Assembly: GCA_040751775.1 (NCBI GenBank)
Contig: JBFMGD010000012.1
Coordinates: forward strand, 1 to 59,938
From: JBFMGD01 sp040751775
GTDB lineage: Bacteria > Bacillota > Dethiobacteria > DTU022
Direction: 5' to 3'
DNA length: 59,938 nt
Part shown: positions 33,741 through 42,159 of the stretch, one piece after another
Layout: each line of letters starts with the position of its first letter
Numbering within the stretch: the stretch's first letter is position 1
The notes under the pieces: model-generated
What the model was told of the DNA's origin: nothing
Seen by the model: the letters and a program-made list of their open reading frames with translations, nothing else
Databases searched by the model: none
Position numbers and translations under genes: made by a program

Positions 33741-34535
33741 ATGCTATACGGCGGCATAGATGTTGGATCTTTGACAGCCCAGGCGGTAGTACTCAAAGAC
33801 AATGCAATCTACAGCTTTCAGAGTATCCGGGTTAAGCCGAACCCGGTGGACTCCGCGGCCACGGTGCTGGAAGGGGCGCTCAAGGAGAAGGGACTGACCC
33901 TGAAAGACTTATGCTTCTGCGTCAGTACCGGCTACGGCAGAGAGCAAATCCAGAAGGAAGGGCTGTCCCGGGAAAATATGAGCGAAATATCTTGCCACGG
34001 CAAGGGGGCCTGGTGGGTCCTGCCCCAGGTGCGCACAATCATTGATATCGGCGGGCAGGACGCCAAGGTGATCCGCGTCGATAAAGACGGCGAGCTGGTT
34101 AACTTTGTAATGAACGACAAGTGCGCCGCGGGCACCGGGCGCTTTCTCGACGTGATGAGTAAGACTTTGGGAATTTCCGTGGAAGAGCTGGGGCCGCTTT
34201 CTTTTAAGGCGCAGCAGGTTATCGAAATGAGCAACCGTTGCAGCATCTTCTGTGAAACGGAAGTGCACCATTACCTGCAGCGGGGCGCAAGCCCGGCCGA
34301 CCTGGCCGCGGGAATCAACCGGACCATGGCCGGACGGGTAATGGCGCTGGTGCGCCGGGTGGGGCCGGAGAAAGAGATCACCATGACCGGGGGGGTGGCC
34401 AAAAACCAGTCGGTGCGCAAGGAACTGGAAAAAGCGATGGGAACACGGATGTTAACCTATCACGTCGATTCACAGATTATCGGCGCACTGGGGGCGGCCC
34501 TGATCGCCCGGCAGCTGAGAGGAGTAAAACAATGA
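33741..34535 (+). CDS. ASKHA-type ATPase activator, BcrA/BcrD/HgdC-like (1)
   Basis: 264 residues. Phosphate-binding loop GGIDVGSLTAQAVVL, VSTGYGREQI, TIIDIGGQDAKVI, the NDKCAAGTGRFLDVM motif with C128 and a second cysteine C167 (SNRCSIFCETEV), and TMTGGVAKNQSV. C128 and C167 match the two cysteines per monomer that bridge the [4Fe-4S] cluster in HgdC. It couples ATP hydrolysis to low-potential electron transfer into the cluster of its partner. GGAGGTTAC lies upstream of the ATG; the 3' end overlaps the next gene by 4 bp. Confidence 0.9.
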   Translation: MLYGGIDVGSLTAQAVVLKDNAIYSFQSIRVKPNPVDSAATVLEGALKEKGLTLKDLCFCVSTGYGREQIQKEGLSRENMSEISCHGKGAWWVLPQVRTIIDIGGQDAKVIRVDKDGELVNFVMNDKCAAGTGRFLDVMSKTLGISVEELGPLSFKAQQVIEMSNRCSIFCETEVHHYLQRGASPADLAAGINRTMAGRVMALVRRVGPEKEITMTGGVAKNQSVRKELEKAMGTRMLTYHVDSQIIGALGAALIARQLRGVKQ

Positions 34536-35305
34536 CGATTACCCTGGGGTTGGATGTGGGCAGTCTTTTCACCAAGGCGGTGCTGCTGGATGGTAGCCGC
34601 ATTCTCACCACCGCGATCCGGGAAACCAGCGGTAATTTTACCCGGGAAGTTGAAGATTTGATCAGCCGGGTGTTGGCTGCAGGCGGCGTATCCCGGGAAG
34701 ATGTGGCGGAGATTGTCAGTACGGGGCAGGGCGACGAACTGGTGGAGCAGGCTCATTTTTGCGAGGATGACGTGGCCTGCATCGCCGCAGCCACCCGCCA
34801 CCTCTTGCCGGATACGGAGCTAACCATTGAAATCGGCGGCCAGAGCATCACCGGGGTGCTCAGCAACCCGCAGGGAGAGGTGGTGAACTTTATGCGCAAC
34901 GACAAGTGTGCCTCGGGCTCGGGCCGCTTCATTGAAGTGATCAGCAGCGCCCTGGGTATAAATATAGATCTCCTTGACGAGACGGTAGAGCAGGCTTCAA
35001 AAAAAATTGCCGTCAGCACCCAGTGCGCGGTTTTCGCCGAGAGCGAAATTATCTCCCATGTGAACCAGGGTGAAGCTGTTCCCGACATACTCGCCGGGGT
35101 CTGCGATTCCATGGCCCGGATCGTGATCTCGCAGGCTTTACGCTTCGGCCCGGTGGAGCGCTACACCGTCACCGGGGGGGTGGCGCGCCTCTCCAGCATC
35201 GTTAAGATACTGCAGGAGCGGCTGCACGGGCAATACCGCCCCTTCCCGATCGACCCCCAGTTCGCCGCGGCTTACGGCGCCGCGCTGCTGGGGCAGCAGG
35301 AATAG
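34532..35305 (+). CDS. ASKHA-type ATPase activator, BcrA/BcrD/HgdC-like (2)
   Basis: 257 residues, paralogous but clearly different from its neighbour: GLDVGSLFTKAVLL, IVSTGQGDEL, IEIGGQSITGVL (S instead of D-A-K), NDKCASGSGRFIEVI with C126, and STQCAVFAESEII with C165. The presence of two non-identical activators implies a heterodimer, as in class I benzoyl-CoA reductase (BcrA/BcrD, BzdP/BzdQ), whereas 2-hydroxyacyl-CoA dehydratases use one homodimeric activator. Translation is coupled by the ATGA overlap. Confidence 0.9.
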   Translation: MTITLGLDVGSLFTKAVLLDGSRILTTAIRETSGNFTREVEDLISRVLAAGGVSREDVAEIVSTGQGDELVEQAHFCEDDVACIAAATRHLLPDTELTIEIGGQSITGVLSNPQGEVVNFMRNDKCASGSGRFIEVISSALGINIDLLDETVEQASKKIAVSTQCAVFAESEIISHVNQGEAVPDILAGVCDSMARIVISQALRFGPVERYTVTGGVARLSSIVKILQERLHGQYRPFPIDPQFAAAYGAALLGQQE

Positions 35306-35312
35306 ACGAAAG

Positions 35313-36035
35313 ATGGAGTTATTCAAAGAACCTTTGAATCATCTCAATGCTTACCTGCAAGACGCGGACAGCAGAAATGTTTTACGCCAATTCAGCTATA
35401 ACCCCTTTTCAGCCTGGCCGGAGCAGTCTTCCCTGGTTTTGCAGGAAGAGACAGCGGTGGAGTTGGGCGGCGCCTGCGGGTCCCTGTTTATGATCCTCTG
35501 GACCGGAGAGGCGGGCGTGATCCGTCCCGGCCGTATTTCCCTGATCGGCCCCGAACTGGACGACAGAGCACAGGTTAAATTGCCGTTTACCCAGGTTGTC
35601 CTGGTGCGGGGCATTTATCAGGACGAATATGAGACCTACCGGCACCTGCGGGATACCGTCTTCGACACCCGCTTAAAAGGGGTATCCACACGGGTCTGGC
35701 CCGACCGCCAGAGAGTCTGGTGCCGGGTAAGCCGAGAAGCCCTGGGCCAGGGATTTAATTTAACGCGCTACGGCTGTACCCTGCTGAAGAGGCTGAACAA
35801 TCTGCCTGCCGTGGAGGAGACTGAGGTGATCTTTGCCACCGAAACGGTCAACGAAAAGTCGCTGCTGGCACCGGTGGCGGAAAAAGTGCAGGATATCGTG
35901 GAAGCGATGCTGAAAATGTATCAAGAGATGAACTTTGATTGCGGGAGCTGTGAATACAACCAGGTTTGTGAAGAGGTGGCGGGCTTAAAAGAGATCCATC
36001 AGCGCCTGCAAAAGGAGCGTAATGGCCGTGAGTGA
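35313..36035 (+). CDS. Small acetyl-CoA-synthase (CdhC/AcsB)-like protein
   Basis: 240 residues. The middle and end resemble the CdhC/AcsB beta subunit: ISLIGPELDD, VWCRVSREALGQGFNLTRYGC (compare VW.RIS.EA...GF of CdhC), EVIFATE, and a cysteine motif C210-x2-C213-x5-C219 (FDCGSCEYNQVC) at the place where CdhC has the C-x2-C-x8-C of the A-cluster. The distal CxC nickel site is not present, so it is not a complete acetyl-CoA synthase. It overlaps a CooC-type ATPase by 14 bp, which supports a metal-cluster role. Function unknown; family call is mine by motif comparison. Confidence 0.5.
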   Translation: MELFKEPLNHLNAYLQDADSRNVLRQFSYNPFSAWPEQSSLVLQEETAVELGGACGSLFMILWTGEAGVIRPGRISLIGPELDDRAQVKLPFTQVVLVRGIYQDEYETYRHLRDTVFDTRLKGVSTRVWPDRQRVWCRVSREALGQGFNLTRYGCTLLKRLNNLPAVEETEVIFATETVNEKSLLAPVAEKVQDIVEAMLKMYQEMNFDCGSCEYNQVCEEVAGLKEIHQRLQKERNGRE

Positions 36036-36771
36036 AGTAATCGCCATCTGCGGCAAAGGGGGGGTGGGGAAGACAACCCTCTCTGCCCTTTTTGCCCGGC
36101 TGATCCTGGAGCGGAAAGAAATCCGGGCGCTGGTGATCGACGCCGACCCCACCGGCGGCCTCTCCCTGGCCCTGGCCCTGCCGATCAAGACAACGGTGAA
36201 CGAGCTGCGCAAAGAGGTGGTTGCCGCAGCCAAAAGCGGTAAAAGCGATGCCCGCAACCTGGCCGCCGCCGTCGATTACCGCCTCATGGAATCGCTGACC
36301 GAGCACCATAACATCGCTTTCCTCGCCGTCGGCCGGCCGGAAGAGGAAGGGTGCTTTTGCCAGGTGAACACCTTCCTGCGCCGCTCCATCGAATTCCTCT
36401 CCGAAAAATTCGACCTGACCCTGATCGACGCCGAGGCCGGGGTCGAGCAGGTTAACCGGCGGGTGATGGCCAATGTTGATCGGCTGCTCCTGGTCTCCGA
36501 TCTCTCATTTAAGGGGCTCCGTGTTGCTGAAACGGTGCAGCGGGTTGCCTCCGGATCCGCCTGCTTCCGGCAGTCGGGTCTGGTTCTCAACCGCGTCCGC
36601 TCTGAAGAAGAGCTTTCCCGCGCCCGCGCAAGCACCACCCTGCCCTTAGTGGGCTGGCTGCCGGAAGATGAAACCGTCTACCGTTTCGACACCTCCGGCC
36701 AATCTTTTTTGGACCTCCCCGAATGCTCCTCCCTGCAAGCCGCCCGCCCCCTCCTGGTAGCCAGATTTTAA
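36022..36771 (+). CDS. CooC/AcsF-type nickel-insertion ATPase
   Basis: 249 residues of the MinD/ParA-type P-loop family. Deviant Walker A CGKGGVGKTT (residues 10-19), ALVIDADPTGGL, the CxC metal motif C111-x-C113 in GCFCQVN typical of CooC1, and LTLIDAEAGVEQVNRR as the Walker B region. CooC and AcsF load nickel into CO dehydrogenase or acetyl-CoA synthase as nucleotide-driven dimers. Here its only candidate client is the ACS-like protein just upstream (14-bp overlap); no CODH is in the window. Last gene before a terminator. Confidence 0.82.
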   Translation: MAVSEVIAICGKGGVGKTTLSALFARLILERKEIRALVIDADPTGGLSLALALPIKTTVNELRKEVVAAAKSGKSDARNLAAAVDYRLMESLTEHHNIAFLAVGRPEEEGCFCQVNTFLRRSIEFLSEKFDLTLIDAEAGVEQVNRRVMANVDRLLLVSDLSFKGLRVAETVQRVASGSACFRQSGLVLNRVRSEEELSRARASTTLPLVGWLPEDETVYRFDTSGQSFLDLPECSSLQAARPLLVARF

Positions 36772-36863
36772 TGTAGGCCATATCCTTATAGTTTGACATA
36801 CATACAATTTAATGGTACGCGTCATGCCGCATTCCAGGTGTTATTTTGTTATGTTTGAATTAA

Positions 36864-36890
36864 AAAATGGCCGTTAACGGCTGTTTTTTT
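36864..36890 (+). terminator. Intrinsic terminator at the end of the reductase cluster
   Basis: GGCCGTTAACGGCT stem flanked by AAAAAA on the left and TTTTTTT on the right. Confidence 0.75.
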
Positions 36891-36980
36891 ATGTCCATGA
36901 TTTTTTTCAATGCAGGAAAAAGTATAATTATATTGAATATTTCCGGAGATTACTGAAGATGGAAGGAGCAGGGATTAAAA

Positions 36981-37892
36981 ATGCGAGAAAAGATCCGCAT
37001 TGCATTGGGAAAAGAACACATACGGGGAGAGATCTTCTCCATTCACCGCCTGCGGGAACTGCAGCAAGACCTGGAAGCGCTTCGGGAGAGGAACCTACTC
37101 AGCAAGTCCTTTTTCGAGGAAAAGTTGTCCGGCTTCAGCTTCTCCCCGCCCGTGGAAATCCCCGGAAGCGGCGCGGTGATAGCGGTAGCCATTCCACAAC
37201 CGGTCAGCCGGGTGATCTTTCATCACCGGGACGGAACCTTGACAGCTCTAATCCCGCCTACGTATATATCCCGGGATGATACTCGAAAAGTAACCCGGCT
37301 GCTGGAAGAGATCCTGGGAGCGGAAGGTTACCGGCTTACCCGGGCCTCCCTGCCCCAAAAGCTCCTGGCGGTGCGCGCAGGGCTGGGCGAATACGGGCTG
37401 AACAACGTCTTTTACGTGCCGGGAGCAGGCAGCTTTTTCCGGCTGGCCGCCTTTTTTACGGATCTCCCCTGTGCTGAAGACAACTGGCGGGAGCCGCTCT
37501 TAATGGAGCGGTGTACGGAGTGCCGGGTCTGCATGAATAATTGTCCCACCGGGTGCATCGGCGAAGAGCGGATCCTGATCCGGGCGGACCGCTGCCTGAC
37601 TTACTTTAACGAGAGTGAAGCGGATTTTCCGGAATGGATCCGGGGCGTACGGCATAACGCCCTGGTGGGCTGCATGGTCTGCCAGGATGTCTGCCCCGCC
37701 AACCGAGGCTCCCTGGATAACATGATTGACGCAGGCTCTTTCTCGGAAGAGGAAACGGCTCTTTTGCTGGAAGGCTGCCCGCCGGACCTGCTGCCTGCAG
37801 CAACTCGGGAGAAACTGGATCGGATGGAATTGCTCGATTACAGCGTCGTGCTGTCCCGCAACTTGAAAGCTTTGCTCAACGCTCGACTTTAA
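36981..37892 (+). CDS. QueG-like Fe-S oxidoreductase (4Fe-4S dicluster domain)
   Basis: 303 residues. The C-terminal half has two ferredoxin-type clusters: CTECRVCMNNCPTGCI (about residues 177-192) and CMVCQDVCPANR (about 231-242), arranged as in epoxyqueuosine reductase QueG and related corrinoid-independent proteins. The N-terminal AVRAGLGEYGLNNVFYVP is the typical substrate domain motif. It is shorter than QueG and probably a paralogue of other function. AAGGAGC precedes the ATG. It follows the reductase cluster but has its own start after a terminator. Confidence 0.72.
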   Translation: MREKIRIALGKEHIRGEIFSIHRLRELQQDLEALRERNLLSKSFFEEKLSGFSFSPPVEIPGSGAVIAVAIPQPVSRVIFHHRDGTLTALIPPTYISRDDTRKVTRLLEEILGAEGYRLTRASLPQKLLAVRAGLGEYGLNNVFYVPGAGSFFRLAAFFTDLPCAEDNWREPLLMERCTECRVCMNNCPTGCIGEERILIRADRCLTYFNESEADFPEWIRGVRHNALVGCMVCQDVCPANRGSLDNMIDAGSFSEEETALLLEGCPPDLLPAATREKLDRMELLDYSVVLSRNLKALLNARL

Positions 37893-38018
37893 AAGCACCT
37901 CAAAGGATTTTTAAATTGGATACCCTTTATTTGCAGACCGAAGAGGCTGACAGACACACATCCTGCCGTCTCCTTGTGTTTTAGTTGGAGAAGCCCGTTT
38001 ATTTATTCGGGAGGGACG

Positions 38019-38068
38019 TGTAGGTATTTTCTAAATTTTAAAGTATTTATTGTGGCCATAAGCCGACA
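38019..38068 (+). promoter_or_regulatory. Orphan tandem enhancer pair for the sigma-54 activator
   Basis: TGTAGG-TATTTT-CTAAAT (38019-38036) and TGTGGC-CATAAG-CCGACA (38051-38068), starts 32 bp apart, matching the pairs at 40189 and 45531. No -24/-12 element follows within 150 bp, so the promoter appears to have been deleted together with the 5' end of the next gene. Confidence 0.55.
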
Positions 38069-38115
38069 GATGCGGAAAGGCTTTCGGAAAACTACCCGTA
38101 TCTGTCGGCTTTTAA
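38060..38115 (+). terminator. Hairpin between the enhancer pair and the truncated gene
   Basis: AAGCCGACAGAT (38060-38071) and its perfect complement (38100-38111), followed by TTTAAA; an inner GAAAG/CTTTC stem fits in the loop. Comparable hairpins or T runs lie between enhancers and promoters at the other two sites. Confidence 0.55.
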
Positions 38116-39080
38116 ATGACGGGACCCCGCACCGAGCCAGCCGCAGCGCCCTCTATCACTGGGGTTTTTCCGACGGGCATGTGGTCGGCAGCGCCATAGA
38201 CTGGGACTACCGGAGTGGGAATTATTTCCCGAAACCGATGATCATCGGCGCCACGGAAGCCGATATGTACGCGAACTACCCGGCCCAGGAAGAGTCGGGC
38301 GGCATCGAAATCTACAATTACGCATATGGCATTCTCTATGGCGGCGAGATCGTCTATGACAGCTTTGATGATGCCGTCGAGGCCCTGGTGCCGATGAACG
38401 AGCTTACACCGGGTGGGTGGCGCAATTACAACGTGGCAGACTTCAAGGCCAAGTATGATATCGCCTCTGACGCCTGCCTGCGGGGTTACGACATTATCGG
38501 AGTGCACAACCCTGCCCGGTGGGCCGCGGCGGCCCCGGAGCTGAATGGAAAGGTCTACGTATACCGTCAAGATTGGGGCTCATATGCCGATACGTATGTC
38601 GACAACGGGATGCCTGCCGAATATGAAGGTTTTTTCCAATTTATCATCGGCGCGGACCACAGCAGCGACCTGTGGGCTATGCTGGACTGGAACGATATCA
38701 AGGGGCCGGGCTGGTTTGAGGAGTGGACCCGTTACTTTGTATTTGTAGAAAGCAACTACGCCGGCCGGAAAGATCTTGCTGACAAGGTAGCTGCCTACCT
38801 GCGCGCCTTTCTGCACTCGGCAGATGGAACCATTATTAAAACCGGTGATATGCCCATAGCCTGGGCGCCCTGGACAGCGGCCAGCGAGCAGTTTATCACT
38901 TGGAACGCCACTGCACAGAAGGCAGTTTTTGAAATGAACAACAGAGCTTTTACCGCGGACTTCCTGCGGATGTATCTATATGAACGCATTGACGCGCTGC
39001 CTGAGGCTACTGCCGAGGATAAGGCAACCTTGAAAGCATGGATTGAACCGCAGCTGGCGGTATTCGGTTTGAACGATTAA
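38112..39080 (+). pseudogene. 5'-deleted gene of unknown function
   Basis: About 320 residues remain, soluble, rich in aromatic residues (ALYHWGFSDGHVVGSAIDWDY, GADHSSDLWAMLDWNDI, MPIAWAPWTAASEQF). I recognise no family. The frame continues upstream only through the hairpin at 38060, there is no ribosome binding site or plausible start, and the first recognisable protein-like residues begin directly after the hairpin. The C-terminus is intact and followed by a terminator at 39107. The orphan enhancers suggest it was once part of the sigma-54 regulon. Confidence 0.5.
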
Positions 39081-39106
39081 CCCTTTTGCCGAACTACCCC
39101 TATACG

Positions 39107-39139
39107 TGAGCCCGGGCTCCGGCTGGAAGCCCGGGCTCA
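39107..39139. terminator. G+C-rich stem-loop
   Basis: TGAGCCCGGGCT (39107-39118) and AGCCCGGGCTCA (39128-39139), 12-bp perfect arms, 9-nt loop, after the stop of the truncated gene. No T run follows. Confidence 0.6.
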
Positions 39140-39193
39140 TATCTCCGGGGAACCGGACAGTGTGACTGCAATGAACAAAGGAAGGGGACCGTC

Positions 39194-40127
39194 ATGATAT
39201 TAACGGAATAAGAAAGAAAGATATTGGACGGTGAAAAAGGCGAAACTTACGGCAAAGTCCTGAAGACGCTCGTCATGTTCGGCGATGCAATCGGGGCCGA
39301 ACGATTAATCGATGTAACCCATCCCGTCCATATTGTAACGTCCTCAATCGGCGGAATTCTGTTAAAGCCGCTTTATGACATCATGGACGAATTAATTGAA
39401 AACGGGATCCGGACCAAAGAGCCTTTTACCGTCGATCCGCGCCCCTATGACCATGAAAATATTCGCTGCAGCGATGAAGAAATGAAGGTGTTTAATGAAC
39501 TCTACAGCATTCAAGACGCTTACGAAGCGCAGCTGGTCAAAGTAGGGTTACAGAATGATAATGCGTATACCTGCACCTGCTACCTGGAGGAAGTCGGCAA
39601 TATCCCCAAATACGGTGACATTCTGTCGTGGGCCGAATCTTCGGCCGTCGTCTATGCCAACTCCGTTATCGGCGCAAGAAGCAACATTTCAGGGAAGGGT
39701 CGTTATCAAGGGAAATTTTACCGGGGAGTGCGTGGTTTCAAAGCAGGGCGTCAATCTTCTGGCCACTTTTCAAAGAAGCGCTTTTGAAAATGCGCCAACC
39801 GTCATCGCTTTCGACCAGAATAATCCGGATATTTATAACAAAGAGCTGACCAGCAAAGTGTTCTGCCTGCCTCAAGCGATCGGCTCCACCAGCGGCGGCA
39901 TGACGTTACATGCCGTTTGCCATATGGGCATTGCGCCAAAAGCAATGCTGTTTTCCAAGCATATCGATTCGCTGTCGCTGACCGGGGTCATTTTGGCGGA
40001 TGTATGGAGTAAAGAAGGGATCATCACTGTCGACCAGCTCGGAGATAAATTTTTAGCCTACGTGGAAGACGGCATGACTATCTCGGTTTACGAAGACGGC
40101 CGTGTCGTCGCAGAAGCTTCACGGTAA
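39194..40127 (+). pseudogene. Aconitase X (AcnX) large and small parts, disrupted
   Basis: Behind a good GGAAGGGG site, ATG at 39194 reads MILTE, then a TAA stop at 39209-39211, then continues in frame as ERKILDGEKGETYG and GAERLIDVTHPVHI, as in AcnX large subunits. At about 39690, after WAESSAVVYANSVIGARSN, more than 200 residues are missing and the AcnX small domain follows in another frame: FQGRVVIKGNFTGE, FDQNNPDIYNKELTSK, LPQAIGSTSGGM, MGIAPKAMLFSKHIDSL. So there is a nonsense codon, an internal deletion and a frameshift. AcnX enzymes are dehydratases such as cis-3-hydroxyproline dehydratase. Confidence 0.72.
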
Positions 40128-40188
40128 TGCTTTGATGCAATCATTTAATCGTACGAGGCTGAGTTGACCCGGAAGTAGGGTTCAGGCG

Positions 40189-40238
40189 TGTAGGCATTTT
40201 CTAAATAATGCATCAACTTGTGTAGGAAATTACCGACA
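40189..40238 (+). promoter_or_regulatory. Tandem enhancer pair upstream of the BCCT promoter
   Basis: TGTAGG-CATTTT-CTAAAT (40189-40206) and TGTAGG-AAATTA-CCGACA (40221-40238), starts 32 bp apart (three helical turns), ending 49 bp before the -24 element. Proposed binding sites of the activator encoded at 44105. Confidence 0.65.
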
Positions 40239-40287
40239 GCAACGGCAAAAGGATCAAGAATGGCCCGGTATTCCTGGTTTTTTTTAT

Positions 40288-40303
40288 TGGCACGCCATTT
40301 GCT
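40288..40303 (+). promoter_or_regulatory. Sigma-54 promoter of the BCCT transporter gene
   Basis: TGGCAC-GCCAT-TTGCT: GG at 40289-40290 and GC at 40301-40302 separated by exactly 10 bp, the canonical -24/-12 layout. A T8 run lies just upstream. The start codon is about 190 bp downstream. Confidence 0.85.
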
Positions 40304-40490
40304 GTATAAATGATCGCTCGAGTAAGTTGGCAAAGGTTAGCCGGGCAAGCTGAAAAATTATGTTAACCGGATTTCAGTTTTGGTATGATGGAGGGGATGC
40401 GGCAGCCTGTGTGAGTCAAACTTGTTTGTGCTTTGTTCCCGGATGTTTGTTGGTCCATATCAGCGCAAATAAAATACTGGAGGTATGAGA

Positions 40491-42083
40491 ATGTCCAAGG
40501 CAGAGCAGTCGAGAAGCGAAGTTGAAGTAAAAGCTTCTCCGAGTTCAACTCTTGATAAGCCGCTGTTTTTCGGGGCGGCAGCCATTACGATAATCATTGT
40601 CGTTATGATGATTGTATTTGAAGCAGGCACGAATAAAGTGGTTTCGAAGCTCTTTGACTTATTTACAGACCAGTGGGGTTGGGTTTATATCTGGGCCACC
40701 ATGATTTGTTTCGGGGTGATGCTCTGGCTGGCCTTTGGCAAGTACGGCAAGGTCAAGTTCGGCGGCCCGGACGCCAAGAAGGAATTCAGCACTTTCAGCT
40801 GGATCGCCATGTTCTTTTGTTCGGGCATCGGAACGTCGCTGCTGGCCTGGGCTTCAAAGGAATGGTACTACTACTACGTTTCACCCCCATTCGGCATCGA
40901 GCCGATGACGCCGGCTGCCGCAGATATCGCAGCAGCCTATCCGATTTATCACTGGGGAATCCTGGGCTGGGTTATCTACGGGATCATGGCTTTCCCGATC
41001 GGTTATGCTTACTGGAACAGGAAGGAAGGCAGCTTACGCTTCAGTACTTCGCTGTCCGGCGTGATCGGGGAGAAAAACGCCAGGGGAACCATGGGCAAGG
41101 TGGTCGATTTTCTGCTGATTTTCGGTTTAATCGGCGGCAATGCCACAGCGTTGGGCTCCGGAACCCCGATGCTGGCCGAAAGTGTGAGCCGGCTGTTCAA
41201 TATCCCCCATACTTTTACCGTCGACGTCTGGGTCGTGGTGATCTGGACAGCCCTATTTACGACTTCCGTTACGCTGGGCCTGAAAAAGGGTATAAAGGTG
41301 TTGAGCAATATCAACGTCATTGCTGTCTTTGTGCTGTGCGGGATTGTCTTCCTCGTCGGCCCGAAGTGGTTTATGATCAACACCTTTACGGACAGCATCG
41401 GTATCATCGCCCAAAACTTCTTCAGGATGTCATTCTATACCGACGCGGTCGGCAGAAGCATGTTCCCGCAGTGGTGGACTGTGTTCTACTGGGCTTGGTA
41501 TTTTGCCTATGCGCCGTACATGGGCATCTTCATTGCCCGGGTCTCCAGAGGCAGAACTTTCCGCGAAACGGTCGGTGCCGTCCTCCTGGGCGGGTCTGCC
41601 GGATGCTCCCTCTTTTTCATGATCTTTGGCAACAACGCGCTCTACCAGCAGTTAATGGGTGCTTTTGATTTTGTCGGCGTAGCAAGTTCAAGCGGGGATG
41701 CCGCTGCGATCCTAGGAGCCCTGTCGGTTCTGCCGCTGTTCCCGGTGATCCTGCTGGTCTTTGTTTTTGTCGGCTTTGTATATTCCGCTACCACGATGGA
41801 CTCATCGGCGTACGCGATGGCCACTGTTTCCTCCAAGGAACTTAAATTCGGGCAGGAACCGGCGTGGTTTAACCGGATGTTCTGGGCGGTTGTTCTGGGC
41901 GCCGTGGCCCTCGTCGTGATGAACGTCGGCGGGCTGACCCCAATCAAAACGACGTCCCTGGTTGTTGCGTTCCCCATCGCCATATTGGTTCTGGTGTCTC
42001 TGTGGTCTTTCTTCAAGCACCTCAAGGCCGACCAACCTCACCTGCTTGAGCCTTCCGCGGAAGGCGCCGAGGTGGCCGAGTAA
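40491..42083 (+). CDS. BCCT-family transporter (betaine/carnitine/choline type)
   Basis: 530 residues with 12 membrane segments and the BCCT signature around WWTVFYWAWYFAYAPYMGIF followed by IARVSRGRTFRE. Helix 1 region has the glycine stretch CSGIGTSLLAWASKEWYYYY that lines the site for trimethylammonium groups. BCCT proteins carry betaine, carnitine, choline or related quaternary amines, some as precursor/product antiporters. GGAGG is 7 nt from the ATG at 40491. The sigma-54 promoter and paired enhancers link it to the catabolic operon at 45.7 kb rather than to osmoprotection. Confidence 0.9.
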   Translation: MSKAEQSRSEVEVKASPSSTLDKPLFFGAAAITIIIVVMMIVFEAGTNKVVSKLFDLFTDQWGWVYIWATMICFGVMLWLAFGKYGKVKFGGPDAKKEFSTFSWIAMFFCSGIGTSLLAWASKEWYYYYVSPPFGIEPMTPAAADIAAAYPIYHWGILGWVIYGIMAFPIGYAYWNRKEGSLRFSTSLSGVIGEKNARGTMGKVVDFLLIFGLIGGNATALGSGTPMLAESVSRLFNIPHTFTVDVWVVVIWTALFTTSVTLGLKKGIKVLSNINVIAVFVLCGIVFLVGPKWFMINTFTDSIGIIAQNFFRMSFYTDAVGRSMFPQWWTVFYWAWYFAYAPYMGIFIARVSRGRTFRETVGAVLLGGSAGCSLFFMIFGNNALYQQLMGAFDFVGVASSSGDAAAILGALSVLPLFPVILLVFVFVGFVYSATTMDSSAYAMATVSSKELKFGQEPAWFNRMFWAVVLGAVALVVMNVGGLTPIKTTSLVVAFPIAILVLVSLWSFFKHLKADQPHLLEPSAEGAEVAE

Positions 42084-42099
42084 AGGAAGTATGAATGAT

Positions 42100-42129
42100 C
42101 CGGGCCGGCAGAAAAATTAGCCGGCCCGG
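42100..42129 (+). repeat. Stem-loop after the BCCT gene
   Basis: CCGGGCCGGC and GCCGGCCCGG around AGAAAAATTA; 10-bp perfect arms, no T run. Could attenuate or stabilise the transcript between the transporter and the next gene. Confidence 0.55.
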
Positions 42130-42159
42130 TGTATCTTACCGGTAACGGGGGAGCTGCGA

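Noticed and set aside
31176..35305. Calling the reductase genes bcrCBAD of benzoyl-CoA degradation outright
   Set aside because: No benzoate-CoA ligase, ring hydrolase or other pathway genes are present, and the superfamily includes dehydratases and double-cubane proteins.
40673..41668. 331-codon frame inside the BCCT gene
   Set aside because: Overlaps the transporter on the same strand; arginine/histidine-rich out-of-frame translation.
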